Assembly (NCBI GenBank): GCA_037952775.1
Contig: JBANAY010000001.1
Location: forward strand, 992,001 to 1,056,000
DNA from: Clonostachys chloroleuca
Lineage: Eukaryota; Ascomycota; Sordariomycetes; Hypocreales; Bionectriaceae
DNA length: 64,000 nt
Reading direction: 5' to 3'
Each line of letters starts with the position of its first letter. Position 1 is the stretch's first letter. A program made the position numbers and the translations under genes. The notes beneath the pieces are model-generated. The model saw nothing but the letters and a program-made list of their open reading frames with translations, was not told where the DNA came from and ran no database searches. Positions 1-11,462 of the stretch are shown here, piece by piece.

Positions 1-245
1 GGGAAGGATTTTCTCGGCTCACGCACAACAAACCTTAGTTCATCTCGACCGGTATGGACAAGCGCAGTCCGCTCCTACGTACGCCTCGTATGAGCTGTGA
101 AGGAGAATCCGGCTCTTTGGTCTGGGGTGCCTTGGAACGCTTTGACTATGGCTTCAAGGGAGAACATCCAGTCGCTTTGCCACGATAAGATGGGTTGCGG
201 GAACTCGGTGTTATAGCGTACTAGGCATGAGGGACTCTCCTAATA

Positions 246-1638
246 CTATTTCGTGTTCGTATTGAAGATCTCTATGCTTCGAATATTTGGCATATTTCTG
301 GCAATAACGGCTGTGGATACCAACAAGTCGCTAATAATAACTTCATTCCCCGGTATTAGCACAGTAGACTTGAAGCACACTCTCTGGAGTTGAAGCCAAG
401 GGTTGAGAGACAAAAGCTCTGTGCCTAAGGCCTTCAGCCCTTGTGACTCTGTAAACTGATCCAGTGAGCCGAAAGGCTCAACAACCGAGAGCTCCTTCCA
501 CTGGTGGTCAACTTCGTTCAACAGCTCAGCAGTAGAGAGGGAATTGACCTGGACCGGATCTACGAGCAGGCCACCCCTGAATGTTTCTGCGACATAGTGA
601 AAGCCCTGAAGACTGTTTGGTAAGGATGGTAACACATATTGTCGGAAATCTACTCTGGATTAGTAGCCAGGCATAACAGGGAAAGGGGGCGAGGGCGGCA
701 TTTCTCACCGGTCAAATAGTTGTTTTCTTCCTCTGTTTTGAACCTACACCACCTCTCTAGCCTCAAAGAGGTAGTGCATACCAAACTCTCACTGAAAAGC
801 TTTGCAAGAGCTAGCGGGCTCAACTGTCGCTTGAGTTGATGCCGCATCACCAATGAGTTAAGAACTTCAACCCGTGGAAGCATTTGTCTCCCATTTGGCC
901 ACCGGAACTGAATAAGAGACCCGAGGTGTCGTTCCGCTACATGAAGAGACTCCGAGTTTTGCATTTGCCCCATCCCTGCCTGACAGTGTGGCGAAGAATC
1001 AAAATGCTCACGGTCTATCTTCCGGAAATGAGCGTCGTGGAACATAATCACGTCATGCGGGTTAATGTTTAGGTCCCATGGTTTGAATGGGTAATCGTCG
1101 TGGGTTGCAACATCATAGTAAAAATGCTTATTATCACTAGGGCATATGACGCTTATCTCAAGAGTGATGCCATCAGAGCCTTCTGGTCGTGGCCAGGTTG
1201 AGAGGACGCAAAGCAATTTATGCATGACCCCAGTGAAAATCAAATCGTTCCTATTTATAGAAAAAACCCCTCTTAATATTCTGTGTATAATTAAAATCTT
1301 CATTTGGAGAAAATATCATACCTGTGAGCCTCGAGTTCAGTCTCATACTCCATACATTGACAGTCATACTCCGACATTTCAATACGAAGCCATATATACT
1401 CAATATATTGGATTCGGTGCGTCTTCTTGCCCCCGCTTATCATTCGATTAAAAGTTTCTATTGTTGAGTTGCTGAGAATAAGATGTTGAAATGTGATCTT
1501 CTCAATAAATCTCTGCCATTCAGAGCAGACTGTTGCGTATTTAGCGACGCCAGAGTCTTGGCAGAGGACCTTAAGAATCTGCCATCGGATCTCTTGTGGT
1601 AAATGAGACCATGAGCTTCGTCGTTGTGAAAGATCCAT
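246..1638 (-). CDS. F-box domain protein, 420 aa, three exons
   Basis: The N-terminus has an F-box-like segment (LPQEIRWQILKVLCQDS, about residues 13-29) followed by alpha-helical sequence; F-box proteins are substrate adaptors of SCF ubiquitin ligases, but the substrate here is unknown. I assembled it from three exons: 1638-1322, 1250-709 and 649-246. Intron 1 (1321-1251, GTATGA...TAG) and intron 2 (708-650, GTGAGA...TAG, with a CTACTAAT branch site) keep one reading frame of 421 codons including the stop. The ATG at 1638 is the first one that leads directly into the F-box. The C-terminal two thirds show no repeat or catalytic motif I recognise. Exon structure is seen in the sequence; the function is family-level only. 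Confidence 0.75.
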
Positions 1639-3222
1639 ATTGAAAATGGCAAGGGGTCAGGCAGGAAAGATAAAGCAGTAAGGGGGAATGGTGATACTCA
1701 TAGATTTCCGGGGTAACTGATCTGTTTAAATATTCCACCAGACGTGGATGAGGCTTTGAGATTTCCAGAAATCTACCGATACGGAGTAGGGCAATAGAAG
1801 GGGAAGATAGAATCAAAAATACTTCACCACCCTTAGTGGATGGCCGCCTTCAAATAGGCGGAAAGCATGATTTTAAGGTTCATGATGAGAGGCACGCTGG
1901 CGAAAGAGTTATCATGCCGGGCACAAGCCATTGTTGGCGTTGAACTCTAGATATAGCTGGGTTTAATAAGCCTTATGTCTGGGCAAGAAGGCTGAATTTT
2001 AATGGATTGGACGTGTTGTGGGACGGGGTACTAGACGGCATGGAAAAAGATTGAGTAAGAGCTACGGAATTACCGGATGAAACTTTTCCTTCGCAGAGAA
2101 GGAGTAGAGACAGAACACTTCTTAGCGCACTTTCCTACAGATCCCGGTAAAGAGTAGGCTCAACGTACACAGCTGAAGACAGCGTACCCTCGTTTGCGGA
2201 GAACGGGGCGGTTTCCTGGCCGTAGTACGTTGCTGGGAAAGCTAGAAAGCGAACAATCCCACAATAGAGCAGCAGCAATCCACTGGCTGAACCATGAAAA
2301 AGCTTAAGATGTGCTGATGCCCACGTTGGCCATTTGTCCGGAGAGAGAGAGCAAGTATAGCTTATTGTCTACAAGACCTGATCGGCACTTTTCCACCCCG
2401 GATGACTCAAAATTAGTCGTCACATTTCGGCAAGACCTACGTTCCCCCCTGGTTTCTGACCGTAAGAGTCATTAGGCAACCGTGAGCTGCCGGTAGGTGA
2501 GAGGAAATCTGCCAGCGGCGCTAACTAGTAATGCAACATGACGCTGAGTTTCCCCTTGGAGCTGCTCTTTTTCCGCTAGCGCAGGTTGTAATTATCTAAA
2601 AGAATCAATCTTGAGCAATCTCAGGCAAGCGACGGACATGAAACATGACATAGCTAGACACTCTAGCATTGAATCTTAACACAATATTAAAGTTATTGGC
2701 CTAGTAATAAACATAATATTAAGCTAAATATCGTGTAATGCTTTATTATTTTGTTGTTACTATGTTTAATAAAAACCAAGGTCCCTGCTAACGTCAAAGG
2801 AGCTCAAGCAAGTCGAGGCAGAACAGAAGAACCAATATCGGCTCAAGAGGCAAGAAAACAATATTAGGCTCGAACTCGAGGAAGGTCACTGCTGGTCTCG
2901 AAAGTTATGTCGAAAAATTTCTTTCCGTTATCATTTACGCCCTTTGAGTCGTGAAGCCAAGACGAGCCGGTCCCACCAAAACGTTCCAGAACCTCTGCCA
3001 TCCATGCATATTTTAGCCCTATTGAAGATTGACTCCCGATTGGACAGCGCGTATTGTCCAGCTTTTTAACAGATCCACGTCATCAGTTGACATATCAACC
3101 ACTGCTCGGCCAGTTTCGAGGACCAGTATTACGACTCGTCACGACCTGCTCAATCAGCTCCCTCTCTCATCAGCCGCCGTATTCTTCCCCATGATATACT
3201 ATGTAAGAGAAAAAATCACGCG
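1639..3222. other. Intergenic stretch, no gene seen
   Basis: About 1.6 kb between the divergent F-box gene and the Zn(II)2Cys6 regulator, so it holds both promoters. It is AT-rich around 2660-2770. At about 2795-2900 (+) there is a short stretch that reads like charged, coiled-coil protein (for example ELKQVEAEQKNQYRLKRQ) without a start or flanking exons; it may be a relic of a gene or transposase. Nothing else is supportable. Confidence 0.5.
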
Positions 3223-5032
3223 ATGATTGAAAAATCCAATAATAAAGGCTACGCCAAGCCGCTGGCCAAGGCCAAGAGGACCAGGGCATACGCTCCCAAG
3301 GTTCGGACTGGCTGTATAACCTGGTACGCCCCAATCATAACCATACTCAGTCCTATTTACATGCACCCAACCTGCATAAACGGAAAAAAAGAAAATTCAG
3401 CAGCCAATTAGGGTGGAGGCCGCGCATCGCGACTACTGCTAACTGTCTCGCAGCAAGTAAGACACTCTCGCACTTGGCGATGATCACGAATCATGTTACT
3501 CCGCCGGCTAGATCCTCCTATTCTAACCCTTGCTTTCTAGAATACGTCGAAAAAAGTGCGATGAAGAGAGGCCGACGTGTCTTCGATGCAGAGAAGGCGG
3601 CTGGAAATGCGACGGCTACGCTCCCGTCACAAAGCGCAGTTCCAACAAGACCACCTGTACGAGCCCCTGTACGAGCGACAAGGAAAATAGCAACGTAAAA
3701 GATGCCTTGGCAAATCCGACTACTCAAGGAGCCATAGTGAAGATGCTTTCTTCTCAGACGCCCACAGCGAAATTACAATCGGCCGCACAGCTCCTGCCAC
3801 GCCCAACAAGCCTTGATACCCTGGAATCGCTCCTTGAGAGACGCTTCCTGGGCCACTTTTTCAAGTTCACACTCAACAGCATCAGCTCATCTTATGATAC
3901 CGGAAACTTTTGGTTGTGGACGCTCCCTAATCTGATCCAAGACCAACGACTGATTCGCCACTCCATCACTGCGCTTGGCGCTGCGCACTGGATGTTTCAA
4001 AGCGACGGCCTCATCGCGCCAAATCAGATCACCCATTACAATGCCTTTATCCACAGACAATACACCATGGCCATCTCTCACCTAATTCCTATTATGTCGA
4101 ATAATCAGTCGGAAAACATAGAATTAGTCCTTGTCTCTTGTCTACTATTCATCTATCTTGAGACTCTACAGGGTCATCACGCAGAAGCTCTCCGACACTT
4201 GATTTCGGGTCAAAAGCTGCTGAAGAATCTCAGCCAAAGAGACTCCATGTCGCCCGTGGAAGCGACCGGAATGCTTCCAAAAATCGCCACCTTGTTTCGA
4301 GCACTTGGAAGTATTGTCAACGCGTTTGGCGAAAACAAGATACTGTCAGATCTCACCGTCTACGCCAAGCCAATGCATGGGCCTGGCGATCCCAACCAGC
4401 CCTATGATAGCTTAACAAAAGCGATGGACGACTTGACCTTGCTTGAGTTGGAACTATCAGATATTCAATGCCCAGAGGAGGAAGCCATCAAGAGAGACTC
4501 CGGGCTGGAGGAGGAGAGAGACAGGCAACAGCAAGTGTACGACGCCGTGATTGAACGATTCCTAATTTGGGACAAACGATTTTCAGAGACAGAGAAAGTC
4601 ATGTCACCTTCCGATAACTATGATTTCCTCAATTTAAAGGTGCAACAGGCGATGTGGCAGCTTGTGCTAGAGGAGAAGTTTGATGAAGAGCCAGAGCTAC
4701 AGCCGGAAGAGTGCTGGCCGCTGCTGGATATGATCGAGAAGATGTTGATAATGACTCCTTCGACACAACGGACTTTCGCCCTCAGGGCGGATTTGATTCC
4801 ACCGCTGATAGGAATTTACGGGGCATGTAAGGATTTTTCGGTAAGGAGGCGGACGATCACGCTGCTTCGATTACGCAGACGAAAGGAGCTCGTATGGGAC
4901 GGTGAGGAAGCGGCCGATTTCCTGGAGAACGATTTGAAGATGTGCATGATAGGGCTGAAAACCCCTTCATGGCCAGACATCGGGCCTCTGGCCAACAAAA
5001 ACGCACTTTTGTGTTATGACGATGGCAATTGA
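3223..5032 (+). pseudogene. Zn(II)2Cys6 transcription factor, zinc cluster interrupted at the splice junction
   Basis: Exon 1 (3223-3323) encodes a basic leader ending in VRTGCIT and the first two bases of the second zinc-cluster cysteine (TG). The donor GTACGC follows. The only usable acceptor is the AG at 3539-3540, because an in-frame TAA at 3524 blocks earlier ones. Exon 2 then opens with A-ATA-CGT-CGA, giving IRRKKCDEERPTC...C...C and a fungal_trans_2-like regulatory domain of about 490 residues to the stop at 5032. The join TG+A makes a TGA stop. Zinc-cluster genes often carry an intron at this point with TG|C AAA, so loss of three bases at the exon edge explains the damage. The rest of the frame is open. 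It is either a recent pseudogene, a sequence error, or a protein started downstream without the first two zinc ligands. Confidence 0.65.
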
Positions 5033-5361
5033 TGAATCTTGCATATCAGAGGGAACCAGTAATGTTATTTTTACTACCTATCTTAAGACTACTAAACACA
5101 ATAATAAGACAATGCCAAATCATTCCATGGTATTAATCTTAGTATTGTGTTTGTCAATTGGCCCATTGTTGGGTTACTGTTCAACTATATCGAAATTCAA
5201 CACCAGAGGATTTAGATGTGCTATGTTTTATGTCAGTCGCTTGTTCCGTTCTTGAAACCGATTGAAATTATATAATCCAAGCGAGGTCTAAACTTTAATG
5301 AGCTGGATTGAGGTTGCTTAGAGCTCAATGACGTCCTACAATATAGCCCACCCCAAGGCTT

Positions 5362-5431
5362 CCATGTTGATACCCCCCAACTTGGTACATAAGTTAGACA
5401 AATTATGCCAAACAAAAATACTCGATAGCCG
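5362..5431 (-). pseudogene. Fragment of an MFS sugar transporter
   Basis: About 70 bp closely match the segment at 7884-7945 of the intact transporter (the GYRVF ... QVGGINMV region just before its second intron). The copy lies on the same strand, carries a one-base expansion of a C run and several substitutions, and has no open frame through the matched part (GYRVFLFGIICL then divergent). No other part of the transporter is recognisable around it. Confidence 0.6.
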
Positions 5432-5509
5432 GCGAGAAAAGATCCGCTGGCTCACTCTCCATGACATATTTGATTCAAGTATGTATCCAGTCCAATAAGG
5501 TAGTCTCTC

Positions 5510-6399
5510 TCACTCTGGATTCTTGATCCACTCTCGCAGCTTTTTCAACCCGTAAATATCATGTTCCCTTTCAGATGTGAAAAAAGGCTTCTCATACCAG
5601 CCAACAGTACCCAACGAATCCAAATTATACCCAAAAGGCTGACAGGATCCAAAGTCGATCAAAACAGGCAACATATCATCCTTGACCATGATGTTGCTGG
5701 GATTGATATCATTGTGAGCAAGCCCCAGGGAATGCAAATGATACACAGCCGAATCAATACTGTCCACAAACTTGTCCTTGTCTAAACTCGTAAACCCGGG
5801 GGTCTCGACATAGTCTTTTAGTGTGATTTCATGTCGTTCAAGCCAGATGGCGGTGATCCGATTTCGCCGCACCCGGCAGCCCAAGTATCGGATGAAAACA
5901 GGATGGGAAGATGTCGAGATTTGCTCCATGATTAGTGTCTCTCGCAGTATTGATCGCGGGATCATGTCGTTGTTACTGCCCCCCGGATGGAAAGAGATAA
6001 TCTCGGGCCGTTTAAGGAAAGCTGACTCCTCTGTCAGACCTTCAGGTGCAAGAGTAAGCGGAGTGCCTGGAGGATCTCGGGCCAGACATCTTCGTCTGAG
6101 ACTCGTTCAAGTGCTTCGTTGAACTCTGCAATAGTCGTGTCGAACTTGCTCTTAGGCGTCTCTCAAAAATAGAGCTCTTCATCCGCAGTAATGTGGAAGA
6201 AGGTGGTGGCCTTGGGCTTAGTGGCGCCGCGATCATAGTGCTCTATGATTGTCAAATCTTGGAGAGACTTGACGAGCTGCGGCTTTTCGTCTGTCGAGGC
6301 GGAAGCGGTAGTAGTCGTGGGTTGGGCCTGTTGATCAAGTCGCTGTTAATAGCCTACACATGGTGGTTGTTGCATTTAAACGCTCACCTGCTCAACCAT
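5510..6399 (-). pseudogene. Protein-kinase-like pseudogene with one stop and one frameshift
   Basis: The downstream part (stop at 5510) has kinase-fold motifs: a catalytic-loop-like HNDINPSNIM (Asn in place of the usual Arg), then LIDFGSC as the DFG motif. Reading upstream, a four-codon first exon (ATGGTTGAGCAG, 6399-6388), a 45-bp intron (6387-6343) and a second exon starting RLDQQAQ give a normal N-terminus. This frame hits TGA after EELYF (an Arg CGA-to-TGA change would explain it), continues as ETPKSKFDTTIAEFNEAL...DVWPEI, then needs a one-base shift to run into PPGTPLTLAPEGL and the kinase part. No GT-AG intron removes either break. Fungal genes of this kind are stand-alone atypical kinase-like proteins of unknown target. 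Confidence 0.7.
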
Positions 6400-7046
6400 A
6401 GTAGAAAATGTTGATAATAGTAGGTGTGACATGCGTGAAAGTGCTAGGCAACAGTTCTTGGTGGTAAGATGAAGTCGGATGAAATGAAAGCTACAGGATG
6501 ATGAGGAATGAAATGAGTGTTGTGGGCATGAGTTTGACCTGTTGGTTGCAAGTACTTGGCCGCAGATGAGGGGTTGGCGCGCGCTTTAGGGGAAGTTATC
6601 ATTCGCCCACAGAGTGGAGCTTCGGTTCAGGTGAGGTTCAAGCAGATATAAGCAAGATTTCTGTGGCTGACTTGTTGAATAGCTGCAGAAAACCGCCTCC
6701 AGTTCTTTCGGCAAAGTAATAGTTAGATGGCCTTGTGATTATAGTATATTGTTATGAATTCTTTATCCCAATCTCAAGTGAGCTCACAAGAGGGCATTGC
6801 GATCTCTGAGTAGTGAGACCCCTTCACAACAAAGTTAGCTGTTGGTTGTTTATGAATGACGTCTCGCATGTTGAGGAATCAATAGGTAGATAGTTAGTAA
6901 GGAGTAGAACGTAGAACGCGAGTGCTGAAGTTTCAATTCCTTTCTAACATAGTTACAGACATCGTATCAAATTCTCTGTTAAACTAGCTGTGCTATCAAA
7001 ACCTCTTGGTGCTATCCTAACAGAACCGAAAGGCGTTGGGCTTGTG
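6400..7046. other. Intergenic stretch, nothing recognised
   Basis: Lies between the start of the kinase-like pseudogene and the 3' end of the MFS transporter gene. It would hold the old promoter of the former and the 3' region of the latter. I see no gene, repeat or structured element. Confidence 0.5.
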
Positions 7047-8803
7047 CTAAGATTCCGTATGCTCCACCTGGCCACTGCGCTTCTCATCATGGCTGGTAGA
7101 TCCAGACTTTGGTGCTACTCCCCCAAGGTTGAGTCGGCCTTCCAAATCGAGCTCCCCATGGATAGCAAGCTCTTTCTGCATCTCTCGAGCTACCTTAACT
7201 GGGTTGCCCTCACGCGAAAAGATATAGTCCACCTCTTCCAATTCCAAGTTTGACGTCTCAGGGTAGAGGAAGTAGATGATAGGAATGAAGATGAAATTGG
7301 TGATAGTGAAGATCAGATAGGCTTTCCATTGAAGACGGTTGATGATAATTGGTGTGATCATAACCTGGGTGCACACAACGTCAGCATCCATTCATTGGGC
7401 CGCAGGAAAAGGAGGAACGTCAACTTACCACCGTGAAATTCCATAGCCAGTTGGAGCTCACACCGATGGCTGTACCCCTTGTCCTCGCATGTAGAGGTAG
7501 AATCTCAGGTACATACACCCACGGCACGCAATTCATACTAGCACCGAAGGTGAGCATATATGTGAAGAAGAATGCAACCGCGGCAGAAGCGAATGATTTT
7601 CCGCGCGGGGTTCCGTCCGCCTGAGACAGGAGTGCCGATACCATGAGCATCGATACGCAGAGACCTGCAGATCCCCACATCATGGTTGTGCGGCGGCCCA
7701 TGCGATCCAGTGCCAAGGACGGGAGAAGAGAGCCCAGGGGAAACATGATTTGGATGCACCCGGCGATGATTTGAGCGAGCTTATGCTCCAGTCCCACATT
7801 CTTCTGCAAAACAGCTGAACACTTCGATTAGACAAGCGATCTATGAAGGGCATGATGTGACCTACTCATGATGTAATAGACAACCATGTTGATACCCCCA
7901 ACTTGGTTCATGAATTGGACAAACCATGCCAAAAACACTCGATATCCCGTGCTAACCTCGTCGTTTCTAAACGTGGAGGCCCAATTGGTGCTCCCCTCTG
8001 CCTCAGTCTCGTTCTTGAGAGCAACTTCAATGGCATTCACTTCGCGGACAATATCGGGGTGATCGACCGGCTTATCGTAAATGGCAGAGAGGACCAGGAT
8101 CGCCTCGTCTCTGTCACCATGGTTGAGAAGCCATCGCGGTGATTCGGGAATTCCAAACACGACAAAGATGACAAAAATAGCAAATACGGCCTGGAAGGCA
8201 AGGGGCCACCGCCATGCAAAAGGACCACCAACGTAGCTGAACGCGAAGTCCCACCAGTATGCAAACGCAATTCCAATGCCAACGAACATGACCTCTGCAG
8301 ATACGAGACGACCCCGCTTCTTGCCCTCGCACAATTCGGACTGATACATTGGGACCGTAGATGTCTTAAGCCCAGTGCCGACGCCGGTGATGATCCGTCC
8401 AGCAATCAGATGGCCGCGGTTGAAAGCCGTGGCCTGCAATGCGGCACCGATGAGGATCCATACCATGGCAAGCCAAATCGTTCGGCGACGACCGAGCTTT
8501 TCTCCTACGACGAAGTTGGCAAAGCAACCAATCAAGCAGCCGAGATTGTAGCTTGAGGTGATGAATCCCGTCAGTGTGTCGCCAGGACGGCCGAATTGTT
8601 CGAGCCAATCCTCATTTTCAAGGATGCCACCAAAAACACCCTGATCGTATCCTGATGACTTAATTGTCAGCATGCATACGAACGTGATTATACTCGTGAA
8701 CAAGCATCCTCGTGATCAACTTACCGTACAAGATGAAGGCACACAAACAACAAGATGTGACTGCGAGCTGCAGCTTCTTGCCGCGACCAAACCAGGTTCT
8801 CAT
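7047..8803 (-). CDS. MFS sugar/hexose transporter (SP family), 522 aa, four exons
   Basis: Proton-coupled or facilitative sugar porter of the plasma membrane. Exons 8803-8725, 8651-7866, 7814-7429 and 7364-7047 join in frame (523 codons with stop). Family signatures are in order: YDQGVFGG in TM1, the loop 2-3 motif GRRRT, GRIITGVGTG, the PESPRWL motif after TM6, the QQ/QVGGIN-type TM7 segment (FMNQVGGINMVVYY), DRMGRR after TM8, and a cytoplasmic PETSNLELEEVDYIF motif after TM12. Length is usual for the family. The start at 8803 gives a short cytoplasmic N-terminus (MRTWFGRGKK) before TM1, as in related transporters, and lies about 80 bp after a TATA box. The transported sugar cannot be told from sequence. 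A decayed copy of one of its segments lies at 5362-5431. Confidence 0.9.
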
Positions 8804-8878
8804 AGCTGCGGCTGGTATATTCCAATGTCTAATTCGACTTGCTTCAAATTAAGAACCTCACGATGGCAGCTTTGCAGG

Positions 8879-8890
8879 CGTTTATATACT
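8879..8890 (-). promoter_or_regulatory. TATA box of the MFS transporter gene
   Basis: Read on the minus strand the sequence is GTATATAAACG, about 80 bp before the ATG at 8803, the usual spacing for fungal genes with a short leader. Confidence 0.5.
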
Positions 8891-10474
8891 TATCCAAAGC
8901 GGGGCTGCGTGTTCATTGAGTCAGGTCTTGACCACAACCGTCCCTGTACGAATCAAAACACGTGGAGCGAGACAACGTCATTTCCCCATCTCCAAGGGCC
9001 CCGGATTCGACCAAGCTCGACTGGGGAAGAGGTTAACTGTAAACATGCCATTGTTGATGTGGGGAACTGTTCCGTCTGACTGTCTCACGATGCTTACGAT
9101 TTCCTCAGTTGGCAAGCCGGGCAGAAGCCGGACCCAAGTCGCAGATCATCCATGACATCAACTACTCATTCAGGAAAGTGTAGCCACTAACAGCTTGTTC
9201 AGTGGTACTGGTTCACCAGCCATCGCTCGTAACTTGTTGGAAAGCGCGGCTTTAAGCTGGGAATTGGGTGATATAAATGCGCGCAAAGCTGCCAAGGTCC
9301 CTGATCCCTGCCGCTATGAACCCAAAAATTATTCACTGATCCTAGCTACGAGGTAAAATCGAGAATTCAAGTTATGAATTAGACGCTTTATGTTGATGAG
9401 AGACTGATATCATCCGAGATAGACTACTAAATAGACCATGAAAATAAGTGCCATAATGTTGCAAACTTGAAGCATATCATATGGCATAGCAGAATAGTGT
9501 TACCGCTCTTCCTTATTACATTACCCACCAGCCGCTCCCTTATGGATTTGCTCTGACTTGGGTTTGCATCAAACCCTGCTGCTTGGGACTGATGGATGCG
9601 CCACATCAGGCTGATCCCTGTCGCCCGAGACATACAACCCGAGAAAATAACTAGGTGCGATGTCGGTCTCACAATGGGATTCACCATATCGCGACCAGCG
9701 GCCTTGGGCCAAGAGTTAGTCAGCTGCATGAGCTCGGTCTTTACGGACAAAGCAAAGTGGCCCGTCTGGTGAATCCGGCTGAAGATGAGTTGCGCTGTCT
9801 CAATATGAGGGAAAGACGATCAAGCCATAGGCCAAGATGTTTGAGCACCCTATTATTCAATACAATAACAATATAGATTCGTTTCTCTCTTTAGTTTCTA
9901 ATGAGAAAGACAATATTATTCAGGATGGTATCAGAAACTTTGTCGACGCCAATCTCTCGTTTGTACTCCGAACCATAAAGAACAGCGACATTGGAAAAGC
10001 CAGTTCCACGAGAGAGAGATTCGCTAATGTGGTTATGATTCGAAGCCATCTGTATCAACTTGAAGGAGCACGATGCGCTCATATATCTAGTGTAGCTGAT
10101 AAAAAAGAGATGTCCCTCGATAGATATTGTCATAGCTTGAATTGGGAAGGCCAAGATGCCCGAAACCAAATCGCTTTCCAACCACGCAAACCGTTGGCCA
10201 TCAACTTTCGTAATTTACATGATAAAGACGTGCTTCCCGATTTGGCCCGGCTAGAAAATTCTCTATGTATATTCAGTCTAGCTCTCGCTTGTTATGTTTG
10301 GATTCGATAACAATAATGGCACAGTTCCATGGACCACCTGTTAAGTAAGTACATCCTTGAGGCGAGAACCAAGGATCAACATTCTCGTGCCAAACGAGCT
10401 TGTCTCACATGTTGGAGATCAAGTACAGGAAGCCCGTTCTTGAACCAATCGTGTGCCGACACCAAATATCTCTT
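8891..10474. other. Intergenic stretch with one doubtful ORF
   Basis: Lies upstream of the sugar transporter and downstream of the secreted-protein gene. It contains open frames, the longest at 9837-10310, listed separately. No repeat or RNA gene is recognised. Confidence 0.45.
9837..10310 (+). CDS. Doubtful ORF, 157 aa, unknown
   Basis: An uninterrupted frame from ATG with no recognisable domain, signal peptide or membrane segment apart from a short hydrophobic C-terminus (LALACYVW). Part of the reverse strand is also open here (9891-10181). Composition is AT-rich and resembles intergenic DNA around it. It may be chance; listed because it is the longest frame in this gap. Confidence 0.15.
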   Translation: MFEHPIIQYNNNIDSFLSLVSNEKDNIIQDGIRNFVDANLSFVLRTIKNSDIGKASSTRERFANVVMIRSHLYQLEGARCAHISSVADKKEMSLDRYCHSLNWEGQDARNQIAFQPRKPLAINFRNLHDKDVLPDLARLENSLCIFSLALACYVWIR

Positions 10475-11344
10475 CTAGAAGGTGTGCTTAGGGATCGTGA
10501 TCTTCGTAGCCGTCCAGGTCTTGCCACCATCAGAAGTTGAAAGGTCGCCACCAATGACGCCGGAGCTTCTGCCAAGGGTCTGGGCATAATTCGGGTCCGC
10601 AGTGTTGAGTATAATGGTGGTGCCACTCCAGCCTGGAAAGAGAATTCGTCATCAGAGATGGAAAAAGTCCGTAGTAACAAAATCTAAATAAACTCACTAT
10701 GGGCAGGAACAGTACCGCAGTTGGTCTCTGCACACTCGACAGCGCTACCAAACCCCTCTGCGTGGCCGTCCTCGGTTGACATGGTATATACAGTAGCGCC
10801 GTTTACTGAAAGAATCTGCTTATAGTTCGCAGTCGAATCATCATATTTGTCTAAGATTATCAGCAATCTTGGCCGGCCAAGGAAGATAGCTAAATGGTCA
10901 AGTGTTCTTTACAGTGAAAGCCGATCTTGTCGCCGGCTTTGGCCGCGAATGAAGGGCCCTGAATAGGAGTTTGTGAGTTGTCTAGGGGTAGGTCATCAGT
11001 ACGTTCTGTTCATATAGCAATATCTTTTCTTTGATATCTTGGCTGGGAAACTGACCACCGGTCTTCTTAAGAGTGTAAGTGTAGACTTCCCAGCTGCTTG
11101 ACGACGACAAATTGTCCGCGATAGACTGAATGAGGTCACCGTACGAGGTCCCCATGCCAACCCACAGTGACAGATCACCGGTAGAGCCAATGGGCGATGC
11201 AGGGAGAGTGAGAGTGGAATAAGCCTCCCGGATCCAGGAGCCAGAGCCAACAGGCCCAGTGCTCCAAGCAGGGCCCATTGCTGCATTCACAGAAGTGAAG
11301 GCCGTAGTGGCAAAAGCAGCGAAAACATGTTTAACTGAAGGCAT
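10475..11344 (-). CDS. Small secreted beta-rich protein, 221 aa, four exons; family not certain
   Basis: Exons 11344-11059, 10981-10913, 10850-10698 and 10632-10475 join in frame (222 codons with stop); all introns are GT-AG and 62-77 bp long. The first 21 residues (MPSVKHVF...SVNA) form a signal peptide, then a mature protein starting near AMGPAWSTGPVG. The body alternates short hydrophobic strands (STLTLPASP, LSLWVGMGT, WEVYTYTL, KIGFHYKYDD, GATVYTM, TTIILNTAD) and holds a cysteine pair near CAETNC. This strand order resembles concanavalin-A-like or eqolisin (peptidase G1)-like sandwiches, but I do not see the eqolisin catalytic Gln and Glu motifs with confidence. An ATG 11 codons earlier (11377) is in frame; I prefer 11344 because it begins the signal peptide directly. 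Confidence 0.75.
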
Positions 11345-11450
11345 GTTGGCGGAGTTTAGAGTTGTTGTGGCAATCAATTATTGTTGTTGAATAATCGTTA
11401 GCTACCCAGCTAATGTGATTTGTTTCGTCTACTTGATGGGAGCTGAACCG

Positions 11451-11462
11451 CGTTTTTATAGG
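11451..11462 (-). promoter_or_regulatory. TATA box of the small secreted protein gene
   Basis: CCTATAAAAACG on the minus strand, about 110 bp before the ATG at 11344. Confidence 0.55.
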
